Below, piece by piece: positions 35,979-45,027 of a DNA stretch of 64,000 bases. Both the position numbers and the translations under genes were made by a program. Each line of letters begins with the position of its first letter. Position 1 is the stretch's first letter. The notes under the pieces are model-generated. The model saw only the letters and a program-made list of their open reading frames with translations, ran no database searches and was not told the DNA's origin. The stretch comes from Myxococcus guangdongensis. GTDB lineage: Bacteria; Myxococcota; Myxococcia; Myxococcales; Myxococcaceae. The stretch lies in contig NZ_JAJVKW010000022.1 in assembly GCF_024198255.1 (NCBI RefSeq), positions 1 to 64,000 on the forward strand, in the 5' to 3' direction.

Positions 35979-36629
35979 TCAGTCCCAGACGAACAGCCAC
36001 TTCACGGCCTTGCCCAGGCCGTAGAACACCCAGCCCACGGGCCCGGGGCGCACGGGGCGCTCGAAGTCGAGGTTCACGGTGGACAGGGCGACTTCGCCCT
36101 CGAGCCCCTCCAGGCGCGCCTTGAGCGTCTCGTACTCCACCGTGATTCGCTCCAGCTCCTTCTCCACCTTGAGGGTGTCCTCGACGCTGACGGCGCGCTC
36201 GAGCAGCTCCAGGTATCGCTCGCGGATGCGCGTCACGTTGGCCAGGCGCACCTTCAAATCCCGGTGCACGTCCGTCACGTCGCTGGCGGAGACGCTCTTG
36301 CGCTCCACCTCGCCCAGCGCGGGCACCGCGGCCAGGAAGCCCTCCAACCGCTCGGCGGGGATGCGCACCACCGCGGAACGGGTCGTCACGTGCTCGGCGT
36401 AACCCCCATGCGTCTTCGCGAGCTGGACGGCCTGCGCCGGTCCCGTCTCGGGCTCGTCCCGCTCCAGCGTCAGGGAGGCCCGATGGATGATGGAGCGATT
36501 CTCCAGCGGCACGGCGGCCCCCGGCGCACCGCCCGCCGTCAGGCCATCGGCGAACGCGACGCGCTCGTGGGCTCGGTGGGTGGAGCAGGCGGTGAGGGTC
36601 AGGGTGAGGACGACCAGGAGCGAGCGCAC
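35979..36629 (-). CDS. DUF4349 lipoprotein
   Basis: I start at the GTG 36629 (VRSLLVVLTLTLTACS; lipobox LTAC, AAGG upstream), giving 216 residues; the frame is open 18 codons further. The DUF4349 pattern is clear: ENRSIIHRASLTLERD, then THGGYAEHV, VVRIPAERLEGFLAAVPALG, a long coiled coil (VTRIRERYLELLERAVSVED) and a C-terminal hydrophobic segment. It is an envelope lipoprotein of unknown function. It converges with the response regulator only 7 bp apart, so read-through or antisense overlap of the 3' ends is likely. Confidence 0.85.
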   Translation of the reverse strand: MRSLLVVLTLTLTACSTHRAHERVAFADGLTAGGAPGAAVPLENRSIIHRASLTLERDEPETGPAQAVQLAKTHGGYAEHVTTRSAVVRIPAERLEGFLAAVPALGEVERKSVSASDVTDVHRDLKVRLANVTRIRERYLELLERAVSVEDTLKVEKELERITVEYETLKARLEGLEGEVALSTVNLDFERPVRPGPVGWVFYGLGKAVKWLFVWD

Positions 36630-36743
36630 GCGGGTACCTTGTGAAGGGGAGAGGTCCGTTGAACCGGTCCTCTCAGGACACACCCGCCGGGCTCGACGTT
36701 CCAGCTCGACGGCCCGGTGTCGGGCCGGAGCCTCGACGTCCCT

Positions 36744-36941
36744 TCAGGACGCCCTGGGCGCGGGGAGGGGACGCACGCCGTCCCCCTCGTAATAGATGCT
36801 CGCGCAACCCTTCTCGTAGACGACGAGGACGCGATCACTCTGCTCGAGCAGGTCGGAGGCCTTCTCCGTGGCCTTGCGGACGAGGGTGTCGAACCTCCCC
36901 GAGCTCTGCTTGCTGCTGGCCCGGACTGTCACGACTGGCAT
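36744..36941 (-). CDS. small conserved-looking cytosolic protein, unknown
   Basis: From ATG 36941 (GGAGCGG upstream) the product is 65 residues: MPVVTVRASSKQSSGRFDTL, then a helix (VRKATEKASDLLEQSDRV) and a beta-hairpin-like VLVVYEKGCASIYYEGDG. The frame is open 44 codons upstream, but that part is non-coding in composition. I recognise no family. It is separated from the lipoprotein gene by about 115 bp and is divergent from the next gene. Confidence 0.55.
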   Translation of the reverse strand: MPVVTVRASSKQSSGRFDTLVRKATEKASDLLEQSDRVLVVYEKGCASIYYEGDGVRPLPAPRAS

Positions 36942-36978
36942 GCGGTGTCCCGCTCCTTGTGCCCCACGGTAGGTGGCT

Positions 36979-37050
36979 CCAGGTACGACCTGGCTCCCGG
37001 CCCGTCCGCAGGTAACGAACGCGTCATAGCCAAACGAACACTTCGTTGAC
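36979..37050. promoter_or_regulatory. two palindromes and a -35-like box in a divergent region
   Basis: CCAGGT-ACG-ACCTGG (36979-36993) and AACGAA-CAC-TTCGTT (37032-37046) are perfect 6-bp dyads with 3-bp spacers. The second overlaps TTGACA at 37045-37050. No matching -10 is seen on the plus strand. They lie between genes starting at 36941 (minus) and 37085 (plus). Operator function is inference. Confidence 0.35.
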
Positions 37051-37084
37051 AAGCGCTCCGCTCCGTGGCGCAAAGATGGATTCT

Positions 37085-37696
37085 ATGCACCGCAAGCTCC
37101 TCTTTTTGCTGGTTTTCACGCTGGGTCTGGTCTCCACGGCGCAGGCGCAGACGTTGCCGAGCACGCCTCGTCGCGTGCACACCTCGCCCACGCCCTTCTG
37201 GCTCCCGCGTGGCGCCTTCCTGGGGACCTCGTACAACGATGCGTTGCTGACGCCCCGGCTGAAGGTGCAGTGGGAGCTGACCTTCTTCCAGGACCGCAAG
37301 GACGCCTTCGTCTTCCTGGTGGAGGGCGGCCTGGGGTGGGGGGCGCGCATGCCCACCCCCAAGGCGGGCAAGCCCGAGACGAACCTGGGCGCCTACTACG
37401 AGCACACCGCGCAGGTGGGCTTCGGCTACCGCAACCAGCTGCCCAACGCCGCGCACTGGGGCTTCCAGGTGACGGGCGGCCCCGTCTTCTATGGCGCCAA
37501 GTTCAACGGCGGCCCGCTCCCGGACAAGAACGTGGCCGGCATCGTCGAGGGCCGAATCCAGATTGGCTACCAGTTCGACAAGGTGGGAGCGGGCATCGCG
37601 GTGGGCTACGGGGAACCCTTCGGTCTCAAGCGTCGCTACTTGGGCCGGGGTTTCGTGGGTGGCCCGATGGTCGGGTTGTTCATGGATTGGCGCTGA
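37085..37696 (+). CDS. exported beta-rich protein, probable outer membrane or periplasmic
   Basis: From ATG 37085 the product is 203 residues (alternative ATG 37076 adds three). The signal peptide MHRKLLFLLVFTLGLVSTAQ is followed by AQ. The mature part alternates aromatic and Gly residues (GYRNQLPNAAHWGFQVTGG, GAGIAVGYGEPFGLKRRYLG) and ends in MDWR, resembling a small outer membrane beta-barrel, though it does not end in Phe. I recognise no family. Confidence 0.75.
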   Translation: MHRKLLFLLVFTLGLVSTAQAQTLPSTPRRVHTSPTPFWLPRGAFLGTSYNDALLTPRLKVQWELTFFQDRKDAFVFLVEGGLGWGARMPTPKAGKPETNLGAYYEHTAQVGFGYRNQLPNAAHWGFQVTGGPVFYGAKFNGGPLPDKNVAGIVEGRIQIGYQFDKVGAGIAVGYGEPFGLKRRYLGRGFVGGPMVGLFMDWR

Positions 37697-37749
37697 AGTC
37701 CGCGTAGACTGGGGTGCGTGGGAGCCTCCCCCCTTCCCGCGCCGCCCTT

Positions 37750-38262
37750 ATGCCCGAGCTTCTGAGCGCCCATGTCTCGCGGTACCTGCGCAACCGGGGC
37801 GACCTCGAGCGGCAACTGCCGCCCGGGCTGCTCCTGTTCTCCCCCTCGCCCGCGGACGAGAGCCTGGTGGACCAGGAGGAGTACCGTCTCAAGACGGTGA
37901 CGAACGCGGGGACGCCGACGCTGGGGGCGAGCGAGTCGGTGGTCTTCCCGGTGGTGAAGGCCCGCTCCAACGCCTTCGGCCGGGGAATCACGGTGGGGCG
38001 CACGGGCAACAACGACGTGGTGCTGGATGACGGCAGCGTGTCGCGCTTCCACGCCTGGTTCGCCCGGGACGAGGCCCAGGCGGGCTTCCTGCTGACGGAC
38101 GCCGGCTCCAAGAATGGCTCGTGGCTGGGGGGCGTCCGGTTGACCCCGCGCAAGCCCGTTCTGCTGGAAGATGGCGCGCGGTTGCGCTTTGGACAGGTGG
38201 AACTCGCGTTCTACACGGCAAGCGGTTTTGTCCGGATGCTCTCCGTACGGATGGCTCCCTGA
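37750..38262 (+). CDS. FHA-domain protein
   Basis: From ATG 37750 the product is 170 residues. Residues about 75-155 form an FHA domain: FGRGITVGRTGNNDVVLDDG, SVSRFHAWF, SKNGSWLGGVRL. The phosphothreonine-binding GR-x-x-x-N, S-x-x-H and NG signatures are all present. The first 70 residues have no known domain. FHA proteins read Ser/Thr phosphorylation. The next gene encodes a PP2C phosphatase, 70 bp away, so the two may act on the same phosphorelay. Confidence 0.85.
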   Translation: MPELLSAHVSRYLRNRGDLERQLPPGLLLFSPSPADESLVDQEEYRLKTVTNAGTPTLGASESVVFPVVKARSNAFGRGITVGRTGNNDVVLDDGSVSRFHAWFARDEAQAGFLLTDAGSKNGSWLGGVRLTPRKPVLLEDGARLRFGQVELAFYTASGFVRMLSVRMAP

Positions 38263-38332
38263 GCCTTGCCACGTCTCAAGTGGCCTGCGTAACGTACGAA
38301 GTCGCCTACAGTCACACACGGGAGTGTTCGCG

Positions 38333-39610
38333 GTGGCCTTGACCACAGAAGCCTTCGGACTGACCGACGTCGGCCGCAAGCGGCAGCACAACGAAGACGC
38401 GATGCTGGTGGACGTGTCGCTCGGGCTGTACGTCGTCGCGGATGGCATGGGCGGGCACGCGGCCGGCGAGGTCGCCAGCAATCGCGCCACCGAGGTCGTC
38501 AAGCAGCACATCACCGCGAACCGGCACCTGCTCAAGGATTTGGGCAACAACCCCACGGCGGATAGCCGCTCGGCGGCGGCGGCGCTGGTGGAGGTGGCCG
38601 TGCAGCGCGCGTGCGCGGACATCTACCGCACGGCGATGTCGGACTCGACGAAGCGGGGCATGGGGACGACGTTCGTGTGCCTCGCGGTGGGGGGCAACAA
38701 GGCCGTCATCGGTCATGTGGGCGACAGTCGCGTCTATCTGGTGAGGCACGGCCAGTGTCACCGGCTGACGGAGGACCACACGCTGGTCGCCGCGCAGCTG
38801 AAGGCCGGCACCATCACCAAGGAGCAGGCGGCCACCTCGCAGTACCGCAACGTGATTACGCGCGCGGTGGGCATCCAGGAGTCCGTCCAGGTCGACACGC
38901 TCATCGTGGACCTGGTGCCCGGGGACATGTTCGTCCTGTGCTCGGACGGCCTGCATGGCTACGTCGAGGACGAGGAGCTGTTGCCGCTGGTGTCGGGGCT
39001 GGCGCCGGGGGACCTGCCCAAGCGGCTCATCGACATCGCGAACGAGCGGGGCGGCAAGGACAACATCACCGCGGTGGTGGTGAAGATCGCCGGGGACAGC
39101 GCGGCGCTGGCGAGCGAGGAGTCGACCGAGGCGCAGTCGCGGATGGAGGCGCTGCGCAAGATTCCGCTGTTCCGTCACCTCACGTACAAGGAGCAGACGG
39201 CGGTGTTGTCCATCGCGACGACGCGCACGTATCCGGCGGGGCGTGAAATCGTGGTGGAGGGGCAGCCGGGCGAGGAGCTGTTCGTCGTCATCCGGGGCCG
39301 GGTGGCCATCGAGAAGAACGGGGTGGAGATCGCCGAGCTGCGCTCGGGCGGCCACTTCGGAGAGATGGGGCTCATCGACAACGCGCCGCGCTCGGCGACG
39401 GTGAGGGCGACGGAGCCCACGCGCACCATGGTCATCTCGCGGCCCGACCTGATGGGGCTGATGAAGCGCGAGTCCATCCTCGCGGTGAAGATGCTCTGGA
39501 GCTTCGTGCAGGTGCTGAGCGACCGGCTGCGCGCGACGAACTCCGAGCTGAGCGAGGCCCGCCAGGAGCTCGCGGTGGCGCAGGCCATCCAGCCCTTCGC
39601 CGAGGAGTGA
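38333..39610 (+). CDS. PP2C protein phosphatase fused to a cyclic-nucleotide-binding domain
   Basis: The GTG at 38333 follows GGGAG; the product is 425 residues (VALTTEAFGLTDVGRKRQHN). Residues 1-250 are a PP2C/PppA phosphatase with all metal ligands: RQHNEDA, ADGMGGHAAGE, GDSRVYLV, SDGLHGY and GGKDNITAVVV. Residues about 280-400 form a cNMP-binding roll (RTYPAGREIVVEGQPGEELF, phosphate cassette-like GEMGLIDNAPRSATVRA, close to the R-S-A-T core of cAMP sensors). Dephosphorylation could be gated by cAMP or cGMP. The fusion is not the common PP2C layout. An FHA gene precedes it and a coiled-coil gene follows at 13 bp. Confidence 0.9.
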   Translation: MALTTEAFGLTDVGRKRQHNEDAMLVDVSLGLYVVADGMGGHAAGEVASNRATEVVKQHITANRHLLKDLGNNPTADSRSAAAALVEVAVQRACADIYRTAMSDSTKRGMGTTFVCLAVGGNKAVIGHVGDSRVYLVRHGQCHRLTEDHTLVAAQLKAGTITKEQAATSQYRNVITRAVGIQESVQVDTLIVDLVPGDMFVLCSDGLHGYVEDEELLPLVSGLAPGDLPKRLIDIANERGGKDNITAVVVKIAGDSAALASEESTEAQSRMEALRKIPLFRHLTYKEQTAVLSIATTRTYPAGREIVVEGQPGEELFVVIRGRVAIEKNGVEIAELRSGGHFGEMGLIDNAPRSATVRATEPTRTMVISRPDLMGLMKRESILAVKMLWSFVQVLSDRLRATNSELSEARQELAVAQAIQPFAEE

Positions 39611-39623
39611 GGGAGGCCACACC

Positions 39624-40223
39624 ATGAGCACGCGCACCCGTCGTTCCAGCACCGTCGGTTCAGGTCAGACCCGTCGCGTAAGGTCCCGTCAGGATGTCAC
39701 GGGAGGTCGTATGGCGAGGGTGGCGGGCAGGGACGTGATGGTGAAGTTGATGGGCGAGGTGGTGGATCTGCGCGAGGAGATGAAGTCCTCGCGGATGCAG
39801 ACGCGCATCCTGGCCTCGGGGATGGGCTCCATGCTGAAGAGCATGGGAGAGATGCGCGAGAGCATGAGCGCGACGCGGGCGAGCATGAACGCGATGCAGG
39901 CGAACATGGGCGCGATGCAGGCGAACATGGGCGCGATGCAGGACGCCATCAGCGCGACGCAGGTGGCCCTGACGGAGACGCAGGTATCCCTGCGTGCGAC
40001 GCAGGCGAACATGAACGCGACGCAAGAGAGCATGGACTTGATGATGACGACCATGGAGTCCGTGGTTGGTGCCGTCCGGACCGTGTCGGGCGGCTTCCAG
40101 CGGATGGAGACGCATGTCGGGCGCATGGCCCGGCTGTTGGGCTCGTTGGCCGAGACGACGAACAAGCGCTTCGAGCGAGTGGAGAAGCGCCTGGACGCAC
40201 TCGAGGACGACACGAAGCAGTGA
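39624..40223 (+). CDS. Met-rich coiled-coil repeat protein
   Basis: The product is 199 residues. It has a basic N-terminus (MSTRTRRSSTVGSGQTRRVR) and then about 130 residues of 7-residue repeats such as MQANMGA, MQDAISA, TQVALTE and TQANMNA, giving a long coiled coil with Met, Ala, Thr and Gln in core positions. It ends with a second coiled coil (ETTNKRFERVEKRLDALEDD). There is no signal or transmembrane segment. It begins 13 bp after the phosphatase gene, so they form a likely operon. It may be a scaffold; no family is recognised. Confidence 0.75.
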   Translation: MSTRTRRSSTVGSGQTRRVRSRQDVTGGRMARVAGRDVMVKLMGEVVDLREEMKSSRMQTRILASGMGSMLKSMGEMRESMSATRASMNAMQANMGAMQANMGAMQDAISATQVALTETQVSLRATQANMNATQESMDLMMTTMESVVGAVRTVSGGFQRMETHVGRMARLLGSLAETTNKRFERVEKRLDALEDDTKQ

Positions 40224-40366
40224 TGGCTGCGTGACGTTGTCGCCCCACTGCGCTGGGGGCGACGTGGGGTGGGGGAGAGCGTCGGGGAGAGGACTGGGTC
40301 CGGAATTTCCGGTGGGAATCGGCCGTTGCCGGGCCCGCCGCGGGCTAAGGTCCTCGTGACGAGCGC

Positions 40367-43345
40367 ATGCGCAACTGGATTCTCATAGGGGTTCTGTCCG
40401 CCCTCGTGGTGGCTGGGGCCGCCTGGCTCTGGTCTCGCTCGGAGCGAGCGCCTCGCGACTCCCGCGCGTCCGCGTCCCTGGGCGCGACGTCCAAGTCACT
40501 GCCCGAGTTCTCCGCCGTCGAGGTCACCTCCGGGAGCCAGGAGGGCCTGGTGCTCACGGGCCGCGTCCTGGATGCCTCGGGGCGGCCGGTGCCGGACGCG
40601 GAGGTGTTCCTGTCGGCCAGCGCGGAGCGCACCCTGGTGGATGTGCGCTGTGACGAGTGCGACCAGGCGCTCCTGTCCTGTCCGGCGCGCGAGTCGACGC
40701 TGCACACGCTGGCCTTCTTCGAGCAACAACGTGGCTTCCTCAGCCCTCGCGCCACGACGCGAACGGACGCCGAGGGGCGCTTCCGCTTCGAGCACCTGGT
40801 CGGCGTGTCCTTCTCCGTGTGGGCCCGCGCTCCCGGATTGGGTGTCGCGCTGCGGGACAGGGCCGCGCCGGGTGATCCGGTGGAGCTGTTCCTGCCGCCG
40901 CTGCGCTCCATCCTCGGCCAGGTGGTGAACGAGTCCGGACAGCCCTTGCGCGAGGCGCGCGTGTACGCGGTGTCTCGACGGGTGCCGCTACCCTTCGAGG
41001 CGCGCTCCGGGGCGGACGGCGCCTTCATGCTGGAGGGGTTGGGCGAGGGGCCGTTCTACGTGCTGGCCATGGCGGAGGGCTACCTGCCAGCCGTGGAGTC
41101 CCAGGTGGAGGCGGGCTCCCAGCCCGTGCGGCTGCAGCTGACGCCCTCGAGGACGCTGGAGGTCCGCGTGACACGCGATGGCCAGCCCGCCTCCGCGACG
41201 GTGCGTGTCCGGGGCGACCATCTGTCGCGCGACCTGCGCACGGAGGGCGAGGTCGTCCGCTTCACCGGCCTGTATCCCGATGAGCTGGTGGTGACGGCGG
41301 AGGCGCCGGGGCTGGGCTCGATTCCGCGCACGCTGACGCTCGAGGCGCGCGTCACGCAGGTGACGCTGGAGCTCGAGGAGGCCGGCAAGCTGCTCGTCAC
41401 GGTGGTGGATGAGGCGGGTGAGCCCGTGCCGTCGCCGGAGCTGCTCCTGCGCACCGCTCGCGGAGACATCGTCCGCCGGGAGCGCGCGAGCACGGGCGCG
41501 TTGGTGGAGCTGGGGCCGCTCGCCGTCGGCGAGTACGTGCTGGAGGGCAAGGCGGAGGGCTTCCGCGACGCGCAGCTGCCTGCGCGCGTGGGCAAGGGCG
41601 AGACGTCGCTGGATCTGGAGCTGGAGCGCGCGACGCTCATCACCGGGCGGGTGATGGACGTGTACGGCCGTCCCGCGCCGCGCGTATCCGTGCTGGTGCA
41701 GCCGACGGGCGAGACGGTGCTGGCGGATGGGGACGGGCACTTCTCCGCGTCGGTGCCCACGCCGGGCTTGTACGAGCTGCACGCGCACCACTCCGAGTGG
41801 GGCGGTGGACAGGTGAAGGTGACGGCGCCCGCGACGAACGTCGAGCTGCCCCTGGAGCCGCATGCCTCCGTGGAGGTGACGGTGTCCTCCGGAGGTCGCC
41901 GCGTGGAGGGCGCGGACGTGGTGCTCTGGGTGGACCAGGAGGGCATCTTCCGGAGTGATCGCTCCTCGGGGCCCGACGGGGTCGTGCCCATGCGTGGGAT
42001 GCCGGAGGGGACGTACTCGATGGTGGCCTCGCATCCGGACTACCAACCCTCCGAGCGCAAGCAGGTGACGGTGACGGAAGGGCAGACGCTGAAGCTGGAG
42101 GCGGAGCTGAAGCCCGGCGCGCCGCTCACGGGCGACGTGGTGGACATGCAAGGCGCGCCGGTGTCGGGGGCCGCGTTGTCGGTGGTGCCTCGTGGCGCGG
42201 AGCCCGTGGTGAGCGACGCGCGTGGCCACTTCGAGTTCCGCTCCCTGCGGCCCGACCGGGGCTACCGCCTGGAGGTGAAGCACTCCGGTTACGACCAGAC
42301 CGAGCGCGCCGAGGGCAAGGCGGGCGGGCCTCCCGTGAAGGTGGTGCTCAAGAAGCGCGACATGTTCCGTGGCCGCGTGGTCGGCAATGACGGCGCGCCG
42401 GTGCGCCGCTTCCGCATGGACGAGCATCAGGTGGACAGCCCCGATGGACGCTTCGAGCTGCCGCTGCCCACGGCGGGAGACCGCGTCATCGTCGCGGTGG
42501 ATGCCTCCGGCTACGAGCCGTTGATGGTGGACCGTCCGGTGGCTCCCGAGTTGGGAGACCTGGTGCTGGAGAAGCTGCCGAGCATCAGCGGGAGGGTGCG
42601 CGACGCGAGCGGCGGCCCCGTGGCGGACGCCGTGGTGTCCTGTGAGGTGTGCGACGAGTCCGTGATGTCGGGTCCAGACGGCACGTTCACGCTGGCGAGC
42701 CCTCCGTATGTGGCCCGCTACACCGTGTCCGCGCGCAAGGGCCGGCTGACCGGGACGCAGGCGGTGGAGCGCGGCAGTCGCGCCGCGCTGGAGCTGACGC
42801 TGAAGCAGGCGACGCGGCTGAGCGGTCGCGTGTTCCTGCAGGGAGGTCAGCCCGCCGCGGGCATCGGCATCGAGGCGGTGAACGGAGACCGGGGTGAGCC
42901 GCTCAACATCGTCACCGGGCCGGATGGGGCCTATTCGGTGGACGTGGCGCCCGGCAGCTATCGGTTCATGCTGGGCACCGGCCGAGACTTCGCGGGCGAG
43001 CCCGCGCTGGTGGTCCAGGTGGGGGGCGCGCAGATGCACCTCGACCTGGGGCCCGCGCCGGGCAGCGCGTCGCTCACCGTGCAGCTCAAGCCCGAGCGCG
43101 GCAAGGCGCTGTGGGTGGTGGCCGGGGAGGTGTCCGTGACGAGCAACCCGCCCGCGCAGGAGCTGATGCGCTCACGCTGGGCGCACCTCATCTACCAGCC
43201 ACGCTCCGAGCAGGTCGTCATCAGCGGCCTGCCGCCCGGGCGCTACACGTTGGTGTGGGGGGCGTTCCATGTGGAGACACCCGGAGGCCCCGAGGTGCGG
43301 GTGGTGGACGTGCCCTCCAGGGGCGAGGTGACGCTGGGACGTTGA
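40367..43345 (+). CDS. membrane-anchored protein with about ten carboxypeptidase-regulatory-like repeats
   Basis: The product is 992 residues. MRNWILIGVLSALVVAGAAW is an N-terminal signal anchor. The rest is a tandem array of transthyretin-like CarboxypepD_reg modules of about 75-85 residues with the pattern GRVLDASGRPVPDAEV, then D-A-x-G-x-F and Y-x-L/V. About ten copies run to the C-terminus (GQVVNESGQPLREARV, GRVMDVYGRPAPRVSV, GDVVDMQGAPVSGAAL, GRVRDASGGPVADAVV). No peptidase domain is attached. Such arrays occur in myxobacterial envelope proteins, probably as rigid spacers or adhesion stalks. It begins 143 bp after the coiled-coil gene. Confidence 0.85.
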   Translation: MRNWILIGVLSALVVAGAAWLWSRSERAPRDSRASASLGATSKSLPEFSAVEVTSGSQEGLVLTGRVLDASGRPVPDAEVFLSASAERTLVDVRCDECDQALLSCPARESTLHTLAFFEQQRGFLSPRATTRTDAEGRFRFEHLVGVSFSVWARAPGLGVALRDRAAPGDPVELFLPPLRSILGQVVNESGQPLREARVYAVSRRVPLPFEARSGADGAFMLEGLGEGPFYVLAMAEGYLPAVESQVEAGSQPVRLQLTPSRTLEVRVTRDGQPASATVRVRGDHLSRDLRTEGEVVRFTGLYPDELVVTAEAPGLGSIPRTLTLEARVTQVTLELEEAGKLLVTVVDEAGEPVPSPELLLRTARGDIVRRERASTGALVELGPLAVGEYVLEGKAEGFRDAQLPARVGKGETSLDLELERATLITGRVMDVYGRPAPRVSVLVQPTGETVLADGDGHFSASVPTPGLYELHAHHSEWGGGQVKVTAPATNVELPLEPHASVEVTVSSGGRRVEGADVVLWVDQEGIFRSDRSSGPDGVVPMRGMPEGTYSMVASHPDYQPSERKQVTVTEGQTLKLEAELKPGAPLTGDVVDMQGAPVSGAALSVVPRGAEPVVSDARGHFEFRSLRPDRGYRLEVKHSGYDQTERAEGKAGGPPVKVVLKKRDMFRGRVVGNDGAPVRRFRMDEHQVDSPDGRFELPLPTAGDRVIVAVDASGYEPLMVDRPVAPELGDLVLEKLPSISGRVRDASGGPVADAVVSCEVCDESVMSGPDGTFTLASPPYVARYTVSARKGRLTGTQAVERGSRAALELTLKQATRLSGRVFLQGGQPAAGIGIEAVNGDRGEPLNIVTGPDGAYSVDVAPGSYRFMLGTGRDFAGEPALVVQVGGAQMHLDLGPAPGSASLTVQLKPERGKALWVVAGEVSVTSNPPAQELMRSRWAHLIYQPRSEQVVISGLPPGRYTLVWGAFHVETPGGPEVRVVDVPSRGEVTLGR

Positions 43346-43410
43346 GGCACCGGGCCTGCGCGTGTGCGGCTCGGGTTGCGAGCCGGCATGCGGGCGCATT
43401 AGGAAGCCGC

Positions 43411-44643
43411 ATGGACGTGACCGCGCTGAAGGGCCGTCGCATCGTGGTGGGTGTGGCCGGTGGTATCGCCGCGTACAAGGCCTGTGAGCTCGTACGTGAG
43501 TTGGGGCGCGCGGGCGCCGAGGTGCGCGTGGCCATGACGGAGGCCGCTCGGCAGTTCGTCACCCCGCTGACCTTCCAGGCGCTCAGCGGGCATCCCGTGC
43601 TCACCGACTATTTCGACCCCTCGCAGGAGGGGAACTTCGGCCACCTGGACCTGGCGCGGTGGGCGGAGGCGTTCGTCGTGGCGCCGGCCACGGCAGACCT
43701 CCTGGCGCGGGTGCGAGCAGGCATGGCGAACGACGCCGTGACGACCTCGCTCCTGGCCTTCCGAGGGCCCGTGGTGCTCGCTCCGGCGATGAACGTGGCC
43801 ATGTGGGACAACGCCCAGACGCAGGAGAACGTGGCGGCGCTGGCGGCGCACGCGCGCTTCAGCTTCGTGGGACCAGGCGCGGGACTCCTGGCCTGTGGCG
43901 ACGTGGGTGAGGGGCGGCTGGCGGACGTGCCGGCCATCGTGGCGGGAGTCGCCGCGCGCTTCGCGCCGGGGCCGCTCGCGGGCAAGCGGGTGCTGCTGAC
44001 GGCGGGTCCCACGCGTGAGTTCCTGGACCCGGTGCGGTTCATCTCCAATCCCTCCACGGGGAAGATGGGGATGGCGCTGGCGCATGCGGCGCGTGCGCTG
44101 GGGGCCTCGGTGACGGTGGTGCTGGGGCCGGTGGGGGCGGTGGACCGCACGGGGCTGGAGGTGGTGGAGGTCGTCTCCGCGGAGGAGATGGCGCGCGAGG
44201 TGCTGAGCCGGGTCGCCGAGTCCGACGCGTTCATCGCCACGGCGGCGGTGAGCGACTGGCGGCCGGAGACTCGCGCGCCGCAGAAGGTGAAGAAGGGGTC
44301 GATTGCAGGCCCGGAGACGCTGAAGCTGGTGCGCACGCCGGACGTGCTGGCCGAGGCTTCGCGGAAGGTGGCGGGGCAGGCGCGGCGGCCGGTGCTGGTG
44401 GGGTTCGCGGCGGAGACGGAGCGGGTGGTGGAACACGCGCGCGAGAAGCTCGAGCGCAAGGGGCTGGACGCCATCGTCGCCAACGACGTGACGGCGCCCG
44501 GCGCGGGCTTCGGCACGGACACGAACCGGGTGACGGTGTTGACCCGGACCGGCGCGCCGCGAGAGCTCCAGGGCACCAAGGACGCCGTGGCCCGGAGCAT
44601 CCTCGAGCTCCTGCTGGTGCAGCGCGCTCCTTCCGGTACTTGA
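43411..44643 (+). CDS. coaBC: bifunctional phosphopantothenoylcysteine decarboxylase / phosphopantothenate-cysteine ligase
   Basis: The product is 410 residues. The CoaC half binds FMN (VVGVAGGIAAYKACELVREL) with catalytic His in HLDLARW, the PAMNVAMW motif and the active-site Cys in LACGDVGEGRL. The CoaB half starts near 190 (VLLTAGPTREFLDPVRFISN), has the K-KGS/K-K region (KVKKGS) and the ATP/CTP-binding VGFAAETE. Together they make 4'-phosphopantetheine for coenzyme A. ATG 43411 follows AGGAAG. It is a housekeeping gene. Confidence 0.96.
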   Translation: MDVTALKGRRIVVGVAGGIAAYKACELVRELGRAGAEVRVAMTEAARQFVTPLTFQALSGHPVLTDYFDPSQEGNFGHLDLARWAEAFVVAPATADLLARVRAGMANDAVTTSLLAFRGPVVLAPAMNVAMWDNAQTQENVAALAAHARFSFVGPGAGLLACGDVGEGRLADVPAIVAGVAARFAPGPLAGKRVLLTAGPTREFLDPVRFISNPSTGKMGMALAHAARALGASVTVVLGPVGAVDRTGLEVVEVVSAEEMAREVLSRVAESDAFIATAAVSDWRPETRAPQKVKKGSIAGPETLKLVRTPDVLAEASRKVAGQARRPVLVGFAAETERVVEHAREKLERKGLDAIVANDVTAPGAGFGTDTNRVTVLTRTGAPRELQGTKDAVARSILELLLVQRAPSGT

Positions 44644-44646
44644 GTC

Positions 44647-44951
44647 TCAGGGCGTCCAGGGCTCGAGGACGGCGAGCGTGGCCTGGACTCCCGCGCGGAT
44701 GACGTCGTCCTGTTTCAGGTCGCCGGGCCGCACCGTGCGTGCCGTCACCTCTCCCGGGAGGATGGAGACGGGCTCGACACCGAGGTCGGCGACGAAGGGG
44801 GGCGTGCGGCAGAAGCGCTACGAAAGTCCTGCCGGCAGTCCGGGTTCCATCTCGCTCGGGAGGATGGAGACGGGCTCGACACCGAGGTCGGAGACGAAGG
44901 GGGCGTGCGGCAGAAGCGCTCCGAGAGTCCTGCCGGCAGTCCGGGTTCCAT
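44647..44951 (-). pseudogene. decayed gene end containing a duplicated segment
   Basis: The minus strand from about 44790 to TGA at 44647-44649 reads as a credible C-terminus (FVADLGVEPVSILPGEVTA, then RTVRPGDLKQDD and a final helix ending LEPWTP). Upstream the frame is broken by a stop (TAG in the first repeat) and by one-base differences between two copies of a 95-96-nt unit. Each unit starts with ATGGAACCCGGACTGCCGG on the minus strand. I cannot name the original protein. The remnant is convergent with coaBC, 4 bp apart. Confidence 0.5.
44755..44951. repeat. tandem direct repeat, two units of 95-96 bp
   Basis: Unit 1 covers 44755-44850 and unit 2 covers 44857-44951, offset by 101-102 bp. 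They differ by a few substitutions and one G in a homopolymer (six G versus five G after GACGAA). The copies have diverged little, so the duplication is fairly recent or is maintained by conversion. Confidence 0.8.
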
Positions 44952-45027
44952 GGATTCATGGGAGGCGCGCCCGCCAACCCGCGGACTCACCCCCGGAGCC
45001 GGCGCGCGGGTCGACGGGGTGCGGTGA

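Noticed and set aside
39840..40060. CRISPR-like or satellite repeat in the short regular DNA repeats
   Set aside because: The periodicity is 21 bp and in frame, explained by heptad coding repeats of the coiled-coil gene.
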